From the NCBI GenBank assembly GCA_023231265.1, contig JALNVT010000052.1, forward strand, positions 1 through 13,002: a stretch of DNA of 13,002 nt, read 5' to 3'. The notes under the pieces were generated by a model, which did not search any database, was not told the DNA's origin, and worked only from the letters and a program-made list of their open reading frames with translations. The stretch comes from Sphaerochaetaceae bacterium. Its GTDB lineage: Bacteria; Spirochaetota; Spirochaetia; Sphaerochaetales; Sphaerochaetaceae. Below, one piece after another: positions 1 through 7,452 of this stretch (positions are counted from its first letter, which is position 1; each line of letters begins with the position of its first letter). A program made the position numbers and the translations under genes.

Positions 1-165
1 AAAATAATTAAATGCTAATTGGTCTACTTCTGTTATATTGCATTTACTTGTCAGGTAATCTTTTGGTTAGATAGAATTAAATAACTGTTATGGATAACTT
101 ATTTAGAAGTGTATTTATGTAAGTATTATAAGTAAATAATTTTTGATTTTTATTTATTATTCCTA

Positions 166-194
166 TTGACTTAGTAAGAATTAATGTCTATATA
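166..194 (+). promoter_or_regulatory. Predicted sigma-A promoter of cysK
   Basis: TTGACT (166-171) and TATATA (189-194) are separated by exactly 17 nt, which puts the transcription start near 200 and gives a leader of about 50 nt before the cysK ATG. An operator-like repeat lies directly downstream, so initiation is probably repressible. The 150 nt before this promoter show no gene or clear structure. Confidence 0.7.
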
Positions 195-203
195 TATAGT
201 ATA

Positions 204-224
204 CCTATAGCAATAATAGGAATT
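204..224 (+). promoter_or_regulatory. Putative CymR/Rrf2-type operator in the cysK leader
   Basis: CCTAT (204-208) and ATAGG (216-220) form an inverted repeat with a 7-nt spacer, and the right half continues as ATAGGAATT (216-224). A further half-site, ATTCCTAT (159-166), touches the -35 box, so half-sites flank the promoter. From family knowledge, the Rrf2 regulator CymR represses cysteine-biosynthesis genes in Firmicutes, and its sites end in an ATxGGAATT-like core. Position and sequence fit that model. No CymR gene lies in this window, so the regulator is inferred. Confidence 0.5.
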
Positions 225-253
225 AAATAATATTAATATATAAGGACAGTACG

Positions 254-1177
254 ATGAAAGTAAATAGAATTGATGAATTAGTTGGAAACACACCTTTAGT
301 TGAATTACATAGAATTAAAAGCAACAATGATTTGAAGGCAAACCTTTTTGCAAAGGTTGAGTATTTCAACCCATCTGGTTCCGTAAAGGATAGAGCTGCA
401 AAGCAGATCTTTGAAGCAGCACAAGCTGAAGGTCTTATCAATAAAGACACAACAATAGTGGAAGGAACAAGTGGTAACTTCGGTATAGCAATTGCTATGA
501 TGGCAGCCGTTAATGGTAACAAGGCCATTCTTGCAATGCCTTCATCCATGAGTAAAGAGAGAATTAAGTTGACTCAGGCTTATGGAGCTGAAATTGTTCT
601 GACTGATGCTTCTAAGGGAATGAATGGTGCAAATTCAAAAGCAGAAGAAATTGCAGCAGAGATTGAAAATAGTTTTGTTCCTCATCAATTCGACAACTCA
701 AATAACCCAGCATCACACTATGATCACACAGCAAAAGAAATATTGAATGACCTTGATGGTGATATCGATTACTTTGTAGCAGGTGTTGGAACAGGTGGTA
801 CCATTTCAGGTACTGGTAAGTATTTAAAAGAAATTGACAAAGAAATTAAAATCGTAGCAGTTGAACCTGTTGGATCTCCTTTCATAAGTAAAGGTGTTAA
901 GGGACCACACAAGATTCAGGGAATTGGAGCTGGCTTCATTCCAACAAATCTTGATGAAGATATAATTGATTCTGTTTTAACTGTAGCTGATGAAGATGCA
1001 TTCAATACTGCAGCTGAATTAGGCAAAGTAGAGGGCTTCTTGGTTGGAATTTCATCTGGTGCAGCACTAAGTGCAGCAATAGAACTTGCAAAGCAGGATG
1101 GAATGGAAGGAAAAAACATTGTTGTTTTGTTACCTGATACAGGTGAGAGATATTTATCAACGGCTTTGTTTGACTAA
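254..1177 (+). CDS. cysK: Cysteine synthase A (O-acetylserine sulfhydrylase)
   Basis: The 307-aa protein has the normal length for this family of cytoplasmic PLP enzymes, which make cysteine from O-acetylserine and sulfide. The PLP-lysine motif is SGSVKDR with K45. The substrate loop TSGN is at 72-75, the phosphate-binding GTGGT at 179-183, the cofactor-contacting SSG at 267-269, and PDTGERY near the C-terminus. The block after the substrate loop reads GNFGIAIA where GNTGIGLA is usual, a modest variation. The ATG follows AAGGA (242-246) at 7 nt. The gene is monocistronic, with its own promoter and a strong terminator. The Rrf2-like operator suggests control by sulfur or cysteine supply. A cystathionine beta-synthase-like or phosphoserine-using relative cannot be excluded by eye, but OASS is much the best reading. 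Confidence 0.93.
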   Translation: MKVNRIDELVGNTPLVELHRIKSNNDLKANLFAKVEYFNPSGSVKDRAAKQIFEAAQAEGLINKDTTIVEGTSGNFGIAIAMMAAVNGNKAILAMPSSMSKERIKLTQAYGAEIVLTDASKGMNGANSKAEEIAAEIENSFVPHQFDNSNNPASHYDHTAKEILNDLDGDIDYFVAGVGTGGTISGTGKYLKEIDKEIKIVAVEPVGSPFISKGVKGPHKIQGIGAGFIPTNLDEDIIDSVLTVADEDAFNTAAELGKVEGFLVGISSGAALSAAIELAKQDGMEGKNIVVLLPDTGERYLSTALFD

Positions 1178-1249
1178 CAGTTCTGTATATCCTTCTGATA
1201 TAAGTTTGATAAATAACAATGCGACAATAATAATAAATATATATTAGGT

Positions 1250-1297
1250 CACCAGATTTGAAGAGTAAGGACTTCAAGTCTGGTGTCCTTCTTATTT
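1250..1297 (+). terminator. Rho-independent terminator of cysK
   Basis: A 14-bp stem (1250-1263 with 1272-1285, containing one G-U pair) closes an 8-nt loop and is followed by a T-rich tail, TCCTTCTTATTT. It lies 73 nt after the cysK stop. Confidence 0.85.
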
Positions 1298-1306
1298 AAA
1301 AGGCAT

Positions 1307-1346
1307 TAAAAAACACCAAGTTATTGAATTGACAAGTAACTTGGTG
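1307..1346 (-). terminator. Rho-independent terminator of the BASS-family transporter
   Basis: CACCAAGTTA (1314-1323) pairs perfectly with TAACTTGGTG (1337-1346). On the minus strand the stem is followed by six T residues (A6 at 1308-1313), so it ends the transcript of the transporter gene, whose stop is at 1383. With the cysK terminator it insulates two convergent genes. Confidence 0.85.
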
Positions 1347-1382
1347 AAATATGAGCAACATTTTTTTTAAAGTAATTTAAAA

Positions 1383-2363
1383 TTATACTGTTTCAACAGC
1401 AGGTTCTAAATTATTATTTTTCAATTTTTTATCTTCCATGTTAGCGAAGATGTTGGCAACAATGGCACCTGATATATTGTGCCAAACACTGAATATAGCA
1501 CCAGGTACTGTTGCCATTGCAAGGTTAGGGAAAGCTGAACCTGCAAGGCCTGTAGCCAAACCTGAGTTCTGCATTCCAACTTCGATTGCAACTGCCTTTC
1601 TCTTTGGCAGATCCATGTTCAGAGTCTTACCAATTGCATATCCAACGGCATATCCCAAACAATTATGTAGAATAACAACTGCGAATACAATAGCGCCAGT
1701 TGTCAATATTTTCTGTGAATTAGCACTTACAACAGATGCAACAATCAAAACAATAGCTGTAACTGATACCAAAGGAAGTATCTTAACTGCTTTCTGAGTT
1801 GTTTCTGAGAAAAAATGATTGATGATCATTCCAAGTCCAATAGGAATCAAAACAACCTTAACAATTGATAGGAACATAGATAACATGTTTATATCAACAG
1901 TGCTTCTCAATAGGAAGTAGGTGATTAATGGTGTAAGAAATGGAGCCAGCAGTGTTGATACACAGGTCATTCCAACTGAAAGAGCAACATCACCTTTACT
2001 TAAATAAGTCATAACATTGCTGCTTGTACCACCAGGACATGTTCCAACCAAAATAACACCAACAAGCAATCCAGTTTCAAGTGCAAAGATTTTGCCTAGA
2101 GCAAAAGCTAAGAAAGGCATGACCAAGAACTGTGCCAAACATCCAATTATAACTTCTTTGGGTCTTTTGAAAACAATTGCAAAATCTTTTGGTGTGACAG
2201 TAAGTCCCATTCCAAACATAATAATCATAAGAAGTGGCATGATCCAAGATGTCTTTACCCAAGCTGTTGAGGTTGGGATGAATAGAGCGAGTGCTGCAAC
2301 AGCCAATACGAGTATTGCCATGTGCTTGCCTACAAAAGTACTTAAGTTTTCAAGTTTCTGCAT
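1383..2363 (-). CDS. Bile acid:sodium symporter (BASS/SBF) family transporter
   Basis: This is a polytopic inner-membrane protein of 326 aa with about nine to ten hydrophobic segments. The two conserved sodium-site regions of the SBF fold are visible: CPGGTSSN (109-116) with the following TYLSKGDVALS, and EVGMQNSGLA (261-270). These match the bacterial YocS/PanS-like branch of solute:sodium symporters. The substrate cannot be read from sequence: bile acids, pantoate and 2-oxo acids are all known for relatives. I start at the ATG at 2363 because GGGGG lies 9 nt upstream on the minus strand. The longer frame to 2423 would add 20 residues that begin inside the predicted -35 box. The gene is a single transcription unit, convergent with cysK. 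Confidence 0.88.
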   Translation of the reverse strand: MQKLENLSTFVGKHMAILVLAVAALALFIPTSTAWVKTSWIMPLLMIIMFGMGLTVTPKDFAIVFKRPKEVIIGCLAQFLVMPFLAFALGKIFALETGLLVGVILVGTCPGGTSSNVMTYLSKGDVALSVGMTCVSTLLAPFLTPLITYFLLRSTVDINMLSMFLSIVKVVLIPIGLGMIINHFFSETTQKAVKILPLVSVTAIVLIVASVVSANSQKILTTGAIVFAVVILHNCLGYAVGYAIGKTLNMDLPKRKAVAIEVGMQNSGLATGLAGSAFPNLAMATVPGAIFSVWHNISGAIVANIFANMEDKKLKNNNLEPAVETV

Positions 2364-2394
2364 TATATAAAGCCCCCAATAAAATGTTATAATG

Positions 2395-2423
2395 ATAATA
2401 TCCATATTTATATAACTGTTCAA
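2395..2423 (-). promoter_or_regulatory. Predicted promoter of the BASS-family gene
   Basis: On the minus strand TTGAAC (2423-2418) and TATTAT (2400-2395) are separated by 17 nt. Transcription would start about 25 nt before the ATG at 2363. A second, weaker pair (TTGCAA with an 18-nt spacer to TATTAT) lies farther upstream. Confidence 0.5.
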
Positions 2424-2764
2424 TAGGTATATTTATATTATTGTATAAATATGTATTTATAATACAGAAAGTGTATACTTTTTTGCAATAAACATCAATA
2501 TTTTGTACTTTTTTCAAATATTGTTATTTTTTATGGTTGTATATTGAGATAAATTATAACTTTTACTTATAACAAGTTAGCAGTAGGAGATGTAAAATAT
2601 TGGGTTTACAGTGTATTTTCATACAAAATCAGTTCTTTTCTGCTTATTTATCTAATATGATCAATCATTTCAAAATTGAGTGCATAAAAATCCATTAATG
2701 CATTTGTTTTGTGCGAAAGGCCATATCAGATTTGCTTTATTTGTGGATATGAACTAAAATAGAT
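2424..2764. other. Intergenic gap without a recognised gene
   Basis: About 340 nt of AT-rich DNA lie between two divergent transcription units. Stops are dense in all frames. I see only T-rich runs and a 6-bp CATATC/GATATG inverted repeat around 2723-2750, with no riboswitch-like or RNA-gene structure. Confidence 0.5.
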
Positions 2765-2792
2765 TTGACGGGTCTTTTGTTTATGTTATAAT
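2765..2792 (+). promoter_or_regulatory. Predicted promoter of the GGDEF pseudogene
   Basis: TTGACG (2765-2770), a 16-nt spacer, then a perfect TATAAT (2787-2792) preceded by TGT, which makes an extended -10. This is one of the best promoters in the window, so the broken gene downstream, and perhaps the gene at 3710, should still be transcribed. Confidence 0.7.
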
Positions 2793-2836
2793 TAAGTAAT
2801 AAATATATTATTCAATCACAAAAAGAGGAAAAATTT

Positions 2837-3660
2837 TTGATAAGTATAATATCTATAGCTGTTGCTTAAGTATTTTTGGTGATCTGCTGTTTACAATTTA
2901 ATTCACTCAATAAGGAAGTGCATCTGCAGATAGGTTTGCTTCCAAAGAGTCTGAAGAATTACATCAGACTGTATTATTTATCTCTAGGAATATTTTTCTT
3001 CATAAATATTTATGGAATTTATGAATTTGCAAATCATCTTTCCTTTGCAAAAAGTAAAATATCACTGATCATATCTTTCCCATTGATTTTTATTGCTTTA
3101 TTTATTGCCCTGGATATAATTGTACTCAAATTGATGTTTCGTTACATAATGGCAATAAAGCTCAATTAAAGAGATGATCTCACCAACCTGATGCGTAAGA
3201 TTACAGGAAGCTACAAGATTCAGGAAGCTCTTGATATAAGTGATGTACCGGTTTGTGTTGCGATGCTTGATATAGATAACTTCAAGGAAAGCAATGATAC
3301 ATATGGACATCTTGAAGGTGACAAACTTTTAAAAAAAATTGCAGAATCTTTGAATTCAACTATTGGAAAGGAAAATTTTGCAATACGTTTTGGTGGTGAT
3401 GAATTTCTTCTTTGTATTGTAGATAGAAGTGAGAGTGATGCAGTTCAACTCTTCAAACAGCTCATTGATAAAGGTGCAAAGATTGGGAAAAAATATGATG
3501 GAATCAGCTTGGGAATCAGCATAGGATACTCCTGTGGTATTGGAAAAGTTATGGGTGGAAGCAGTACCTGCACTTCATTGATAGAAAAAGCTGATGAGCT
3601 CTTTACTATGTTAAAAAGCATGGAAAAGGTAGCATTCATAAGTACTGTGATGGTGATTGA
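2837..3660 (+). pseudogene. Membrane-anchored GGDEF diguanylate cyclase, broken (two stops, one frameshift)
   Basis: One reading frame encodes an N-terminal region with hydrophobic helices (about 2840-3150), then RDDLTNLMRKI, the usual entry to a GGDEF domain, then LDIDNFKESNDTYGH and an intact RFGGDEF near 3386-3406. A working version would make cyclic-di-GMP from GTP. The frame holds two in-frame TAA codons, at 2867-2869 inside the first hydrophobic helix and at 3167-3169 just before the GGDEF domain. A missing T in the run at 3602-3604 then shifts the frame. Reading on from 3604 restores the typical ending YYVKKHGKGSIHKYCDGD and a TGA at 3658-3660. The TTG start at 2837 follows AGAGG at 8 nt and is inferred. 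The allosteric RxxD site is absent (GKEN in its place). The GGDEF part alone could be translated from ATG 3191, but it would be soluble and wrongly terminated at 3679. Confidence 0.8.
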
Positions 3661-3709
3661 TACTGATGGTGGTAGATAATCATTTATAGTTTTTTTTGGG
3701 AGGGAGACT

Positions 3710-4561
3710 GTGAAACTTTATTTTGCTGAAGATGTAAAGCTGAGAAGAACTCTTTATGCGCTTTTGATTGTCATATCAATAGTTATAGGAGTTGCATATT
3801 TTGAAAATGGAGGAGAGATACTTCTATCTTTTATGTATTCCTTTGTTTCATTCGTTTTTCTTCGGTTGGCAATGGAGAGCACTGTCGAGCATGTTGATAA
3901 GAATAAGTTGAAGAAGATTCTTACTGTGCTGTATGATGATAGAGATCCTTCTAAGTTTTTAGAAGAAATTGAAGACAGTATAGATTTTGAAGCTATTGAG
4001 AAAGCTCAGATTACAGATATCCTGATTCATAAATCGATAGCCAATTGCTATCTTGGAAATTGGGATAAAGCAAATAGTATTTTGGATTATGTTGCAGAGA
4101 AGACTGAGGATGAAAATTTCATTCTGAAGCTGTCATTTTACAGAATCATGTTCAAAATACTTGAGGGTAAAACCGATAAGATATCAAAGGACATTGAAAT
4201 TTTTGAAGCCATTCTTACATCAAAGAAAACAGTCAAACTCAGAAGAAGCACATTGAAGTCTGATAAAAATAAGATGAAGTACTTCAACAGTTTCGATGTA
4301 AAAATCCTTGAATGTGATCTACTCGCTAAAATATGTGATGGTGGAGAACTGAGTGAGGAAGATGAAGCTCTTCTTGATAGGCTTCTTAAGCTGGAGGATA
4401 CTGCTTTGAGACTTGAGATGCTTCATTATTTTGCTGCAACCAACAAAATATTTGAGAATGAGATATCTGAAGCGAAAGAGTATCTCAGGAAAATAGATGT
4501 CGACATGGAAAATACCATTATACAGAAGAAATCCAAAAAACTTCTTGCTACTTTGACATAA
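3710..4561 (+). CDS. Unrecognised two-TM protein with a helical cytoplasmic domain
   Basis: I do not recognise a named family. The 283-aa product has two hydrophobic segments near the N-terminus (about 14-31 and 36-53). The rest is a charged, mostly helical domain with helix-turn-helix repeats such as ANCYLGNWDKANSILDYVAEK (about 110-130), which resemble TPR-like pairs, and it should lie in the cytoplasm. GTG is the start, supported by GGGAGGGAG (3698-3706). The gene begins 49 nt after the GGDEF pseudogene with no hairpin between, so it probably shares the promoter at 2765, and a link to that signalling protein is possible but unproven. A strong terminator follows. TPR-like scaffolding is inference only. 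Confidence 0.75.
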   Translation: MKLYFAEDVKLRRTLYALLIVISIVIGVAYFENGGEILLSFMYSFVSFVFLRLAMESTVEHVDKNKLKKILTVLYDDRDPSKFLEEIEDSIDFEAIEKAQITDILIHKSIANCYLGNWDKANSILDYVAEKTEDENFILKLSFYRIMFKILEGKTDKISKDIEIFEAILTSKKTVKLRRSTLKSDKNKMKYFNSFDVKILECDLLAKICDGGELSEEDEALLDRLLKLEDTALRLEMLHYFAATNKIFENEISEAKEYLRKIDVDMENTIIQKKSKKLLATLT

Positions 4562-4567
4562 AAAAAG

Positions 4568-4614
4568 ACGGTATTGAATCAAATCAATACCGTGTTGTTG
4601 TTTTAAATGGGTTC
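4568..4614. terminator. Bidirectional terminator between convergent genes
   Basis: ACGGTATTGA (4568-4577) pairs perfectly with TCAATACCGT (4584-4593) around a 6-nt loop. A T-rich tail follows on the plus strand (GTTGTTGTTTT), and A6 at 4561-4566 gives a U tract on the minus strand. It can end both the gene at 3710-4561 and the one at 4626-4937. Confidence 0.85.
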
Positions 4615-4625
4615 GTTCAAAATGA

Positions 4626-4937
4626 TTAGTTGGTAGCTGCTGCTACAGTTCTATGTGTTTTTTCCATTCCTGATTCATATCTTTGGTTTCTGAAATATAA
4701 AATTATGTCTGTCATTACCAAAGCAATGTTTGGGAAGTAGAAGTAAAATGCCAAGTTATAAGTATGGGTCAAGAACTTTGCACTGAGACCACAGAAGTAA
4801 CCTATTAAAATGAAAAGCATGAACATCAAGCTTTTACCTTTAGTGGATTTAGATGTATATGATCTGCGAATTGATAGAGGCCATGATAGACCAAAACTGA
4901 TGATCATTATTGTTTCTAAGATACTAGATAAATTCAT
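4626..4937 (-). CDS. Small PQ-loop / SemiSWEET-like membrane protein
   Basis: The 103-aa protein has three predicted membrane helices (about 6-24, 36-56 and 61-82), a short basic loop with RRSYTSKSTKGKS between the first two, and a charged tail. The FGLSWPLS stretch in helix 1 and the overall size fit single three-helix-bundle proteins of the MtN3/PQ-loop group. SemiSWEETs of that group form dimers that carry sugars. The classical PQ dipeptide is replaced by WP, so sugar transport is a guess. The ATG follows AGGAGA (4950-4945, minus) at 7 nt. The gene is single, with a near-perfect promoter that overlaps an inverted repeat, so it is probably tightly regulated. Confidence 0.7.
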   Translation of the reverse strand: MNLSSILETIMIISFGLSWPLSIRRSYTSKSTKGKSLMFMLFILIGYFCGLSAKFLTHTYNLAFYFYFPNIALVMTDIILYFRNQRYESGMEKTHRTVAAATN

Positions 4938-4973
4938 AATTTTGTCTCCTGAATTTTTATTCCTAATAAAAAT

Positions 4974-4992
4974 ATGACTACGTTATAGTCAT
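4974..4992. promoter_or_regulatory. Inverted-repeat operator over the -10 box
   Basis: ATGACTA (4974-4980) and TAGTCAT (4986-4992) are perfect arms around CGTTA. The repeat covers the -10 box (4982-4987) and the likely start of transcription of the PQ-loop gene, which is where a repressor would act. I cannot assign the regulator, and the arms differ from the TTGAA type of the cad block. Confidence 0.5.
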
Positions 4993-5010
4993 TCTATAAT
5001 TAAGTGTCAA
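4982..5010 (-). promoter_or_regulatory. Strong predicted promoter of the PQ-loop gene
   Basis: On the minus strand a consensus TTGACA (5010-5005), a 17-nt spacer and TATAAC (4987-4982) lie 45 nt upstream of the ATG at 4937. Confidence 0.75.
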
Positions 5011-5262
5011 GTCCAAAAAAATCCAAAATATGATGAGATGTTATTCTTTCTTTAAGAAAATAACTTGCAAAATTGCATGTTTTTTATTGAGTTTATTCCA
5101 TGCTGGTAATGAACATAGATGAATGCTCATTATATGCAAAAATGCAGGAAAATGCATGCAAAAAATGACTAAAAAAATAATATAAAAATTTTTTTAATTT
5201 TTTTTAAATTTATAGTTCAGAAGCAAATAAAATCAATTTAGGTAATTTTGCATAAATTTTAT
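5011..5262. other. Non-coding AT-rich stretch with ATGCA repeats
   Basis: No gene is visible. The stretch contains a loose cluster of ATGCA elements (5134-5138, 5142-5146, 5152-5156, plus TTGCA around 5065-5076) and long A/T runs at 5160-5215. The elements have no regular spacing that would make a proper tandem array. Confidence 0.4.
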
Positions 5263-5309
5263 TCTGATTTGGAAAATGAATGAAATCTTCCGATTTTCCT
5301 GAAATCAGA
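5263..5309. repeat. Long stem-loop of unknown role downstream of cadA
   Basis: TCTGATTT-GGAAAAT (5263-5277) pairs with ATTTTCC and AAATCAGA (5293-5299 and 5302-5309), giving 15 base pairs with a 2-nt bulge (5300-5301) and a 15-nt loop. No T run follows on either strand, so it is not an obvious terminator. It could belong to a small RNA or to an extended 3' end of the cadA transcript. Confidence 0.45.
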
Positions 5310-5324
5310 CTTCATGAACATCAA

Positions 5325-5344
5325 GAAGAGAGAGTGCTCTCTTC
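5325..5344. repeat. Short perfect stem-loop
   Basis: GAAGAGAG (5325-5332) pairs with CTCTCTTC (5337-5344) around the 4-nt loop AGTG. It lies between the long stem-loop and the cadA terminator. No T tract follows, and its role is unknown. Confidence 0.4.
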
Positions 5345-5370
5345 CTCTTAACAATACCAAACAAACTGAG

Positions 5371-5404
5371 AAAAATAAAATACAGAGGGGTGAGACCCCT
5401 CTGT
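5371..5404 (-). terminator. Rho-independent terminator of cadA
   Basis: ACAGAGGGG (5382-5390) pairs with CCCCTCTGT (5396-5404) around a 5-nt loop. On the minus strand the stem is followed by TATTTTATTTTT, 31 nt after the cadA stop. Confidence 0.85.
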
Positions 5405-5434
5405 AAAGTTTATGAATAATTAATTATGAATAAA

Positions 5435-7438
5435 TCAATTCTTTTTTACAATCAGCATTCTCAGCGCATTCAGAACTGCAAGTATTGAAACACCGACATC
5501 GCCAAATACGGCCATCCACATTGTTCCAATTCCAGCAACTGCCAATATCATGATGATGACTTTAACACCAATGGCAAATACTATGTTTTGCTTTGCAATG
5601 CGAAGAGTTTTCTTTGACAGCTTCACCAACTTTGGAAGACCTGAAAGATCTTCACCCATAATAACAACATCACTTGCTTCAATTGCTGCATCTGAGCCAA
5701 GAGCTCCCATTGCAATTCCAATATCTGCTCTAGCAATAGATGGTGCATCATTTATTCCATCACCTACGAATGCTGTGATCTTGGAGTCATTCATTATCTT
5801 TTCTAGATTGACAACTTTCTCTTCTGGAAGAAGCTGTGATTTTACATCATCAATACCAATCTCTTTACCAATGGAATCAGCAATCTTCTTTCTATCACCA
5901 CTCAGCATAACAAGGTTTTTGACACCTTCTTTTTTGAGCTCTCTGAGAGATTCCTTGCTGTCACTTTTAACTGTATCACCAACATATATTGTTGCAACAT
6001 TTATTCCAGATACTGCTATCTGCACAAGTGTTGATATTGCCTCTTTTCTGTCTTTGATTTCAACACCATTTGCACTCAAGAAGTCAGAAGAACCTACCAG
6101 CACAATCTTATCTTCAATGGTTGTCTGTATGCCCTTACCAAATATCTCTTTGATATCAAGGTGAAGATTGTTTATGGCAGTCATTTTGTTTCTGCTCAGA
6201 TATTCATCAACAATTGAACGAGCTATTGGATGAGTTGAAGATCCCTCTGCAAGAGCTGCATAACGAAGAGCTTCATTCTCATCAAAGTCATAAGTCTTGA
6301 TCTCTGTAACTTTAAACTTACCTTCTGTCAGTGTACCTGTTTTATCAAAAACAAATGTATCAACCTTTGCAAGTTTCTCAATGAATGCACCACCTTTAAG
6401 CAGTACACCACTCTTAGCTGCAGCACCAATTCCACCGAAGAATGCCAGTGGAACAGATAGTACAAGTGCACATGGACAAGATACTACCAAGAACATCAAT
6501 GACCTGTAGAACCAAACATCAAAAGACTGTCTGAATATCAAGGTTGGAATCAATGTTGTTAAAACAGCTGCAATTACAACAATTGGAGTGTAGTAGTGGG
6601 AGAACTTCTTTATGAATACCTCACTTTTTGCTTTTCTGTTGCCTGCATTCTCAACCATCTCAAGAATTCTGCTGAAAGTAGATTCGCTGAAGCTTTTTAT
6701 TACTTTGGCTTTTATTGTTCCAGAACCATTTACAGATCCACTGAGGATGAGTGAATCAACACTCACATCTTCAGGTAATGATTCACCTGTTAAAGCAGAT
6801 GTATCAAGAGTGGATGTTCCTTCAATGATTATTGAATCAAGAGGAATTCTCTCTCCACTTTTTATCAATATGATATCATTAATCTCAACTTTCTCTGGAT
6901 TGACATCAATCGTGCTGTTGTTTCTGATGATGTGTGCAACATCAGGCTTCAATTCCATCAACTTTTTAATGGAACTTTTTGATTTGTCCATTGCATAATC
7001 ATTGAAAGCCTCTCCAACCATGTAGAAGAGCATAACTGCAACACCTTCAGATGTCTGTCCAACTCCAAATGCACCAAGAGATGCAATTGTCATCAGAAAT
7101 TCCTCATCCAGAAGATGTCCTGTGAAAAGGTTTTTGAAAGCACTGAATACAACACTGTAACCAATGATTGCATAAGCAACATAAAGAATTATGTTTGAAG
7201 TAAGGAGCTGTCCCATGTGAGATGATACAATTCCTGCAACAAATAAAATGCCACTTACAATGAGTCTGTTTTTGACTGTGAGAATATTTTTGAGGGTAGA
7301 TTTGGGTCTGTCTTCAGATTCCATTGCTTTTTCAAAGTTGCTTGCCTGGTTTTGAAATCTATCTGCGGCGCACGAATCACAGCAGCAGCTACTGCATTCA
7401 TCCTGTCCCATTTTCAATTCTTTCTTATCTACTGACAT
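5435..7438 (-). CDS. cadA: Zn/Cd/Pb-exporting P1B-type ATPase
   Basis: The 667-aa membrane ATPase exports soft divalent metals. All core motifs are present: TGES (217-220), the metal-site CPC (321-323) in the sixth membrane helix, the phosphorylated D365 in DKTGT, HP (403-404) in the nucleotide domain, and GDGINDAP (559-566). K626 and D647 in the last two helices (near GTMWMAVFGDVG) are the marks of the Zn/Cd/Pb subgroup P1B-2 and argue against copper. The N-terminus is short and has a cysteine cluster (CSSCCCDSC, 15-23) where an HMA domain normally sits. The ATG follows AGGAGA at 7 nt. Upstream lie its own promoter and three ArsR-type operators, then the ArsR gene on the same strand, so metal induction is very likely. 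The exact metal preference is not readable. Confidence 0.93.
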   Translation of the reverse strand: MSVDKKELKMGQDECSSCCCDSCAADRFQNQASNFEKAMESEDRPKSTLKNILTVKNRLIVSGILFVAGIVSSHMGQLLTSNIILYVAYAIIGYSVVFSAFKNLFTGHLLDEEFLMTIASLGAFGVGQTSEGVAVMLFYMVGEAFNDYAMDKSKSSIKKLMELKPDVAHIIRNNSTIDVNPEKVEINDIILIKSGERIPLDSIIIEGTSTLDTSALTGESLPEDVSVDSLILSGSVNGSGTIKAKVIKSFSESTFSRILEMVENAGNRKAKSEVFIKKFSHYYTPIVVIAAVLTTLIPTLIFRQSFDVWFYRSLMFLVVSCPCALVLSVPLAFFGGIGAAAKSGVLLKGGAFIEKLAKVDTFVFDKTGTLTEGKFKVTEIKTYDFDENEALRYAALAEGSSTHPIARSIVDEYLSRNKMTAINNLHLDIKEIFGKGIQTTIEDKIVLVGSSDFLSANGVEIKDRKEAISTLVQIAVSGINVATIYVGDTVKSDSKESLRELKKEGVKNLVMLSGDRKKIADSIGKEIGIDDVKSQLLPEEKVVNLEKIMNDSKITAFVGDGINDAPSIARADIGIAMGALGSDAAIEASDVVIMGEDLSGLPKLVKLSKKTLRIAKQNIVFAIGVKVIIMILAVAGIGTMWMAVFGDVGVSILAVLNALRMLIVKKN

Positions 7439-7452
7439 TGTTTATTCTCCTA

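Noticed and set aside
2364..2423. Twenty-residue N-terminal extension of the BASS-family transporter
   Set aside because: It has no ribosome site, it overlaps the predicted -35 and -10 boxes, and the inner ATG at 2363 has GGGGG upstream.
2867..3169. TAA reassigned to an amino acid (two in-frame TAA in the GGDEF gene)
   Set aside because: cysK and the genes ending at 2363-1383 and 4561 all terminate correctly at TAA, and TGA and TAG also end genes here. The same gene has a frameshift, which fits decay or error better than recoding.
5134..5160. ATGCA cluster as a tandem repeat array or replication-type iteron
   Set aside because: There are only a few 5-bp units with unequal spacing in very AT-rich DNA, and no replication gene is near.
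5550..6164. A long plus-strand open frame opposite cadA
   Set aside because: It is antisense to the conserved ATP-binding region of cadA, has no ribosome site, and its translation is a serine/leucine/isoleucine-rich mirror of the real gene.
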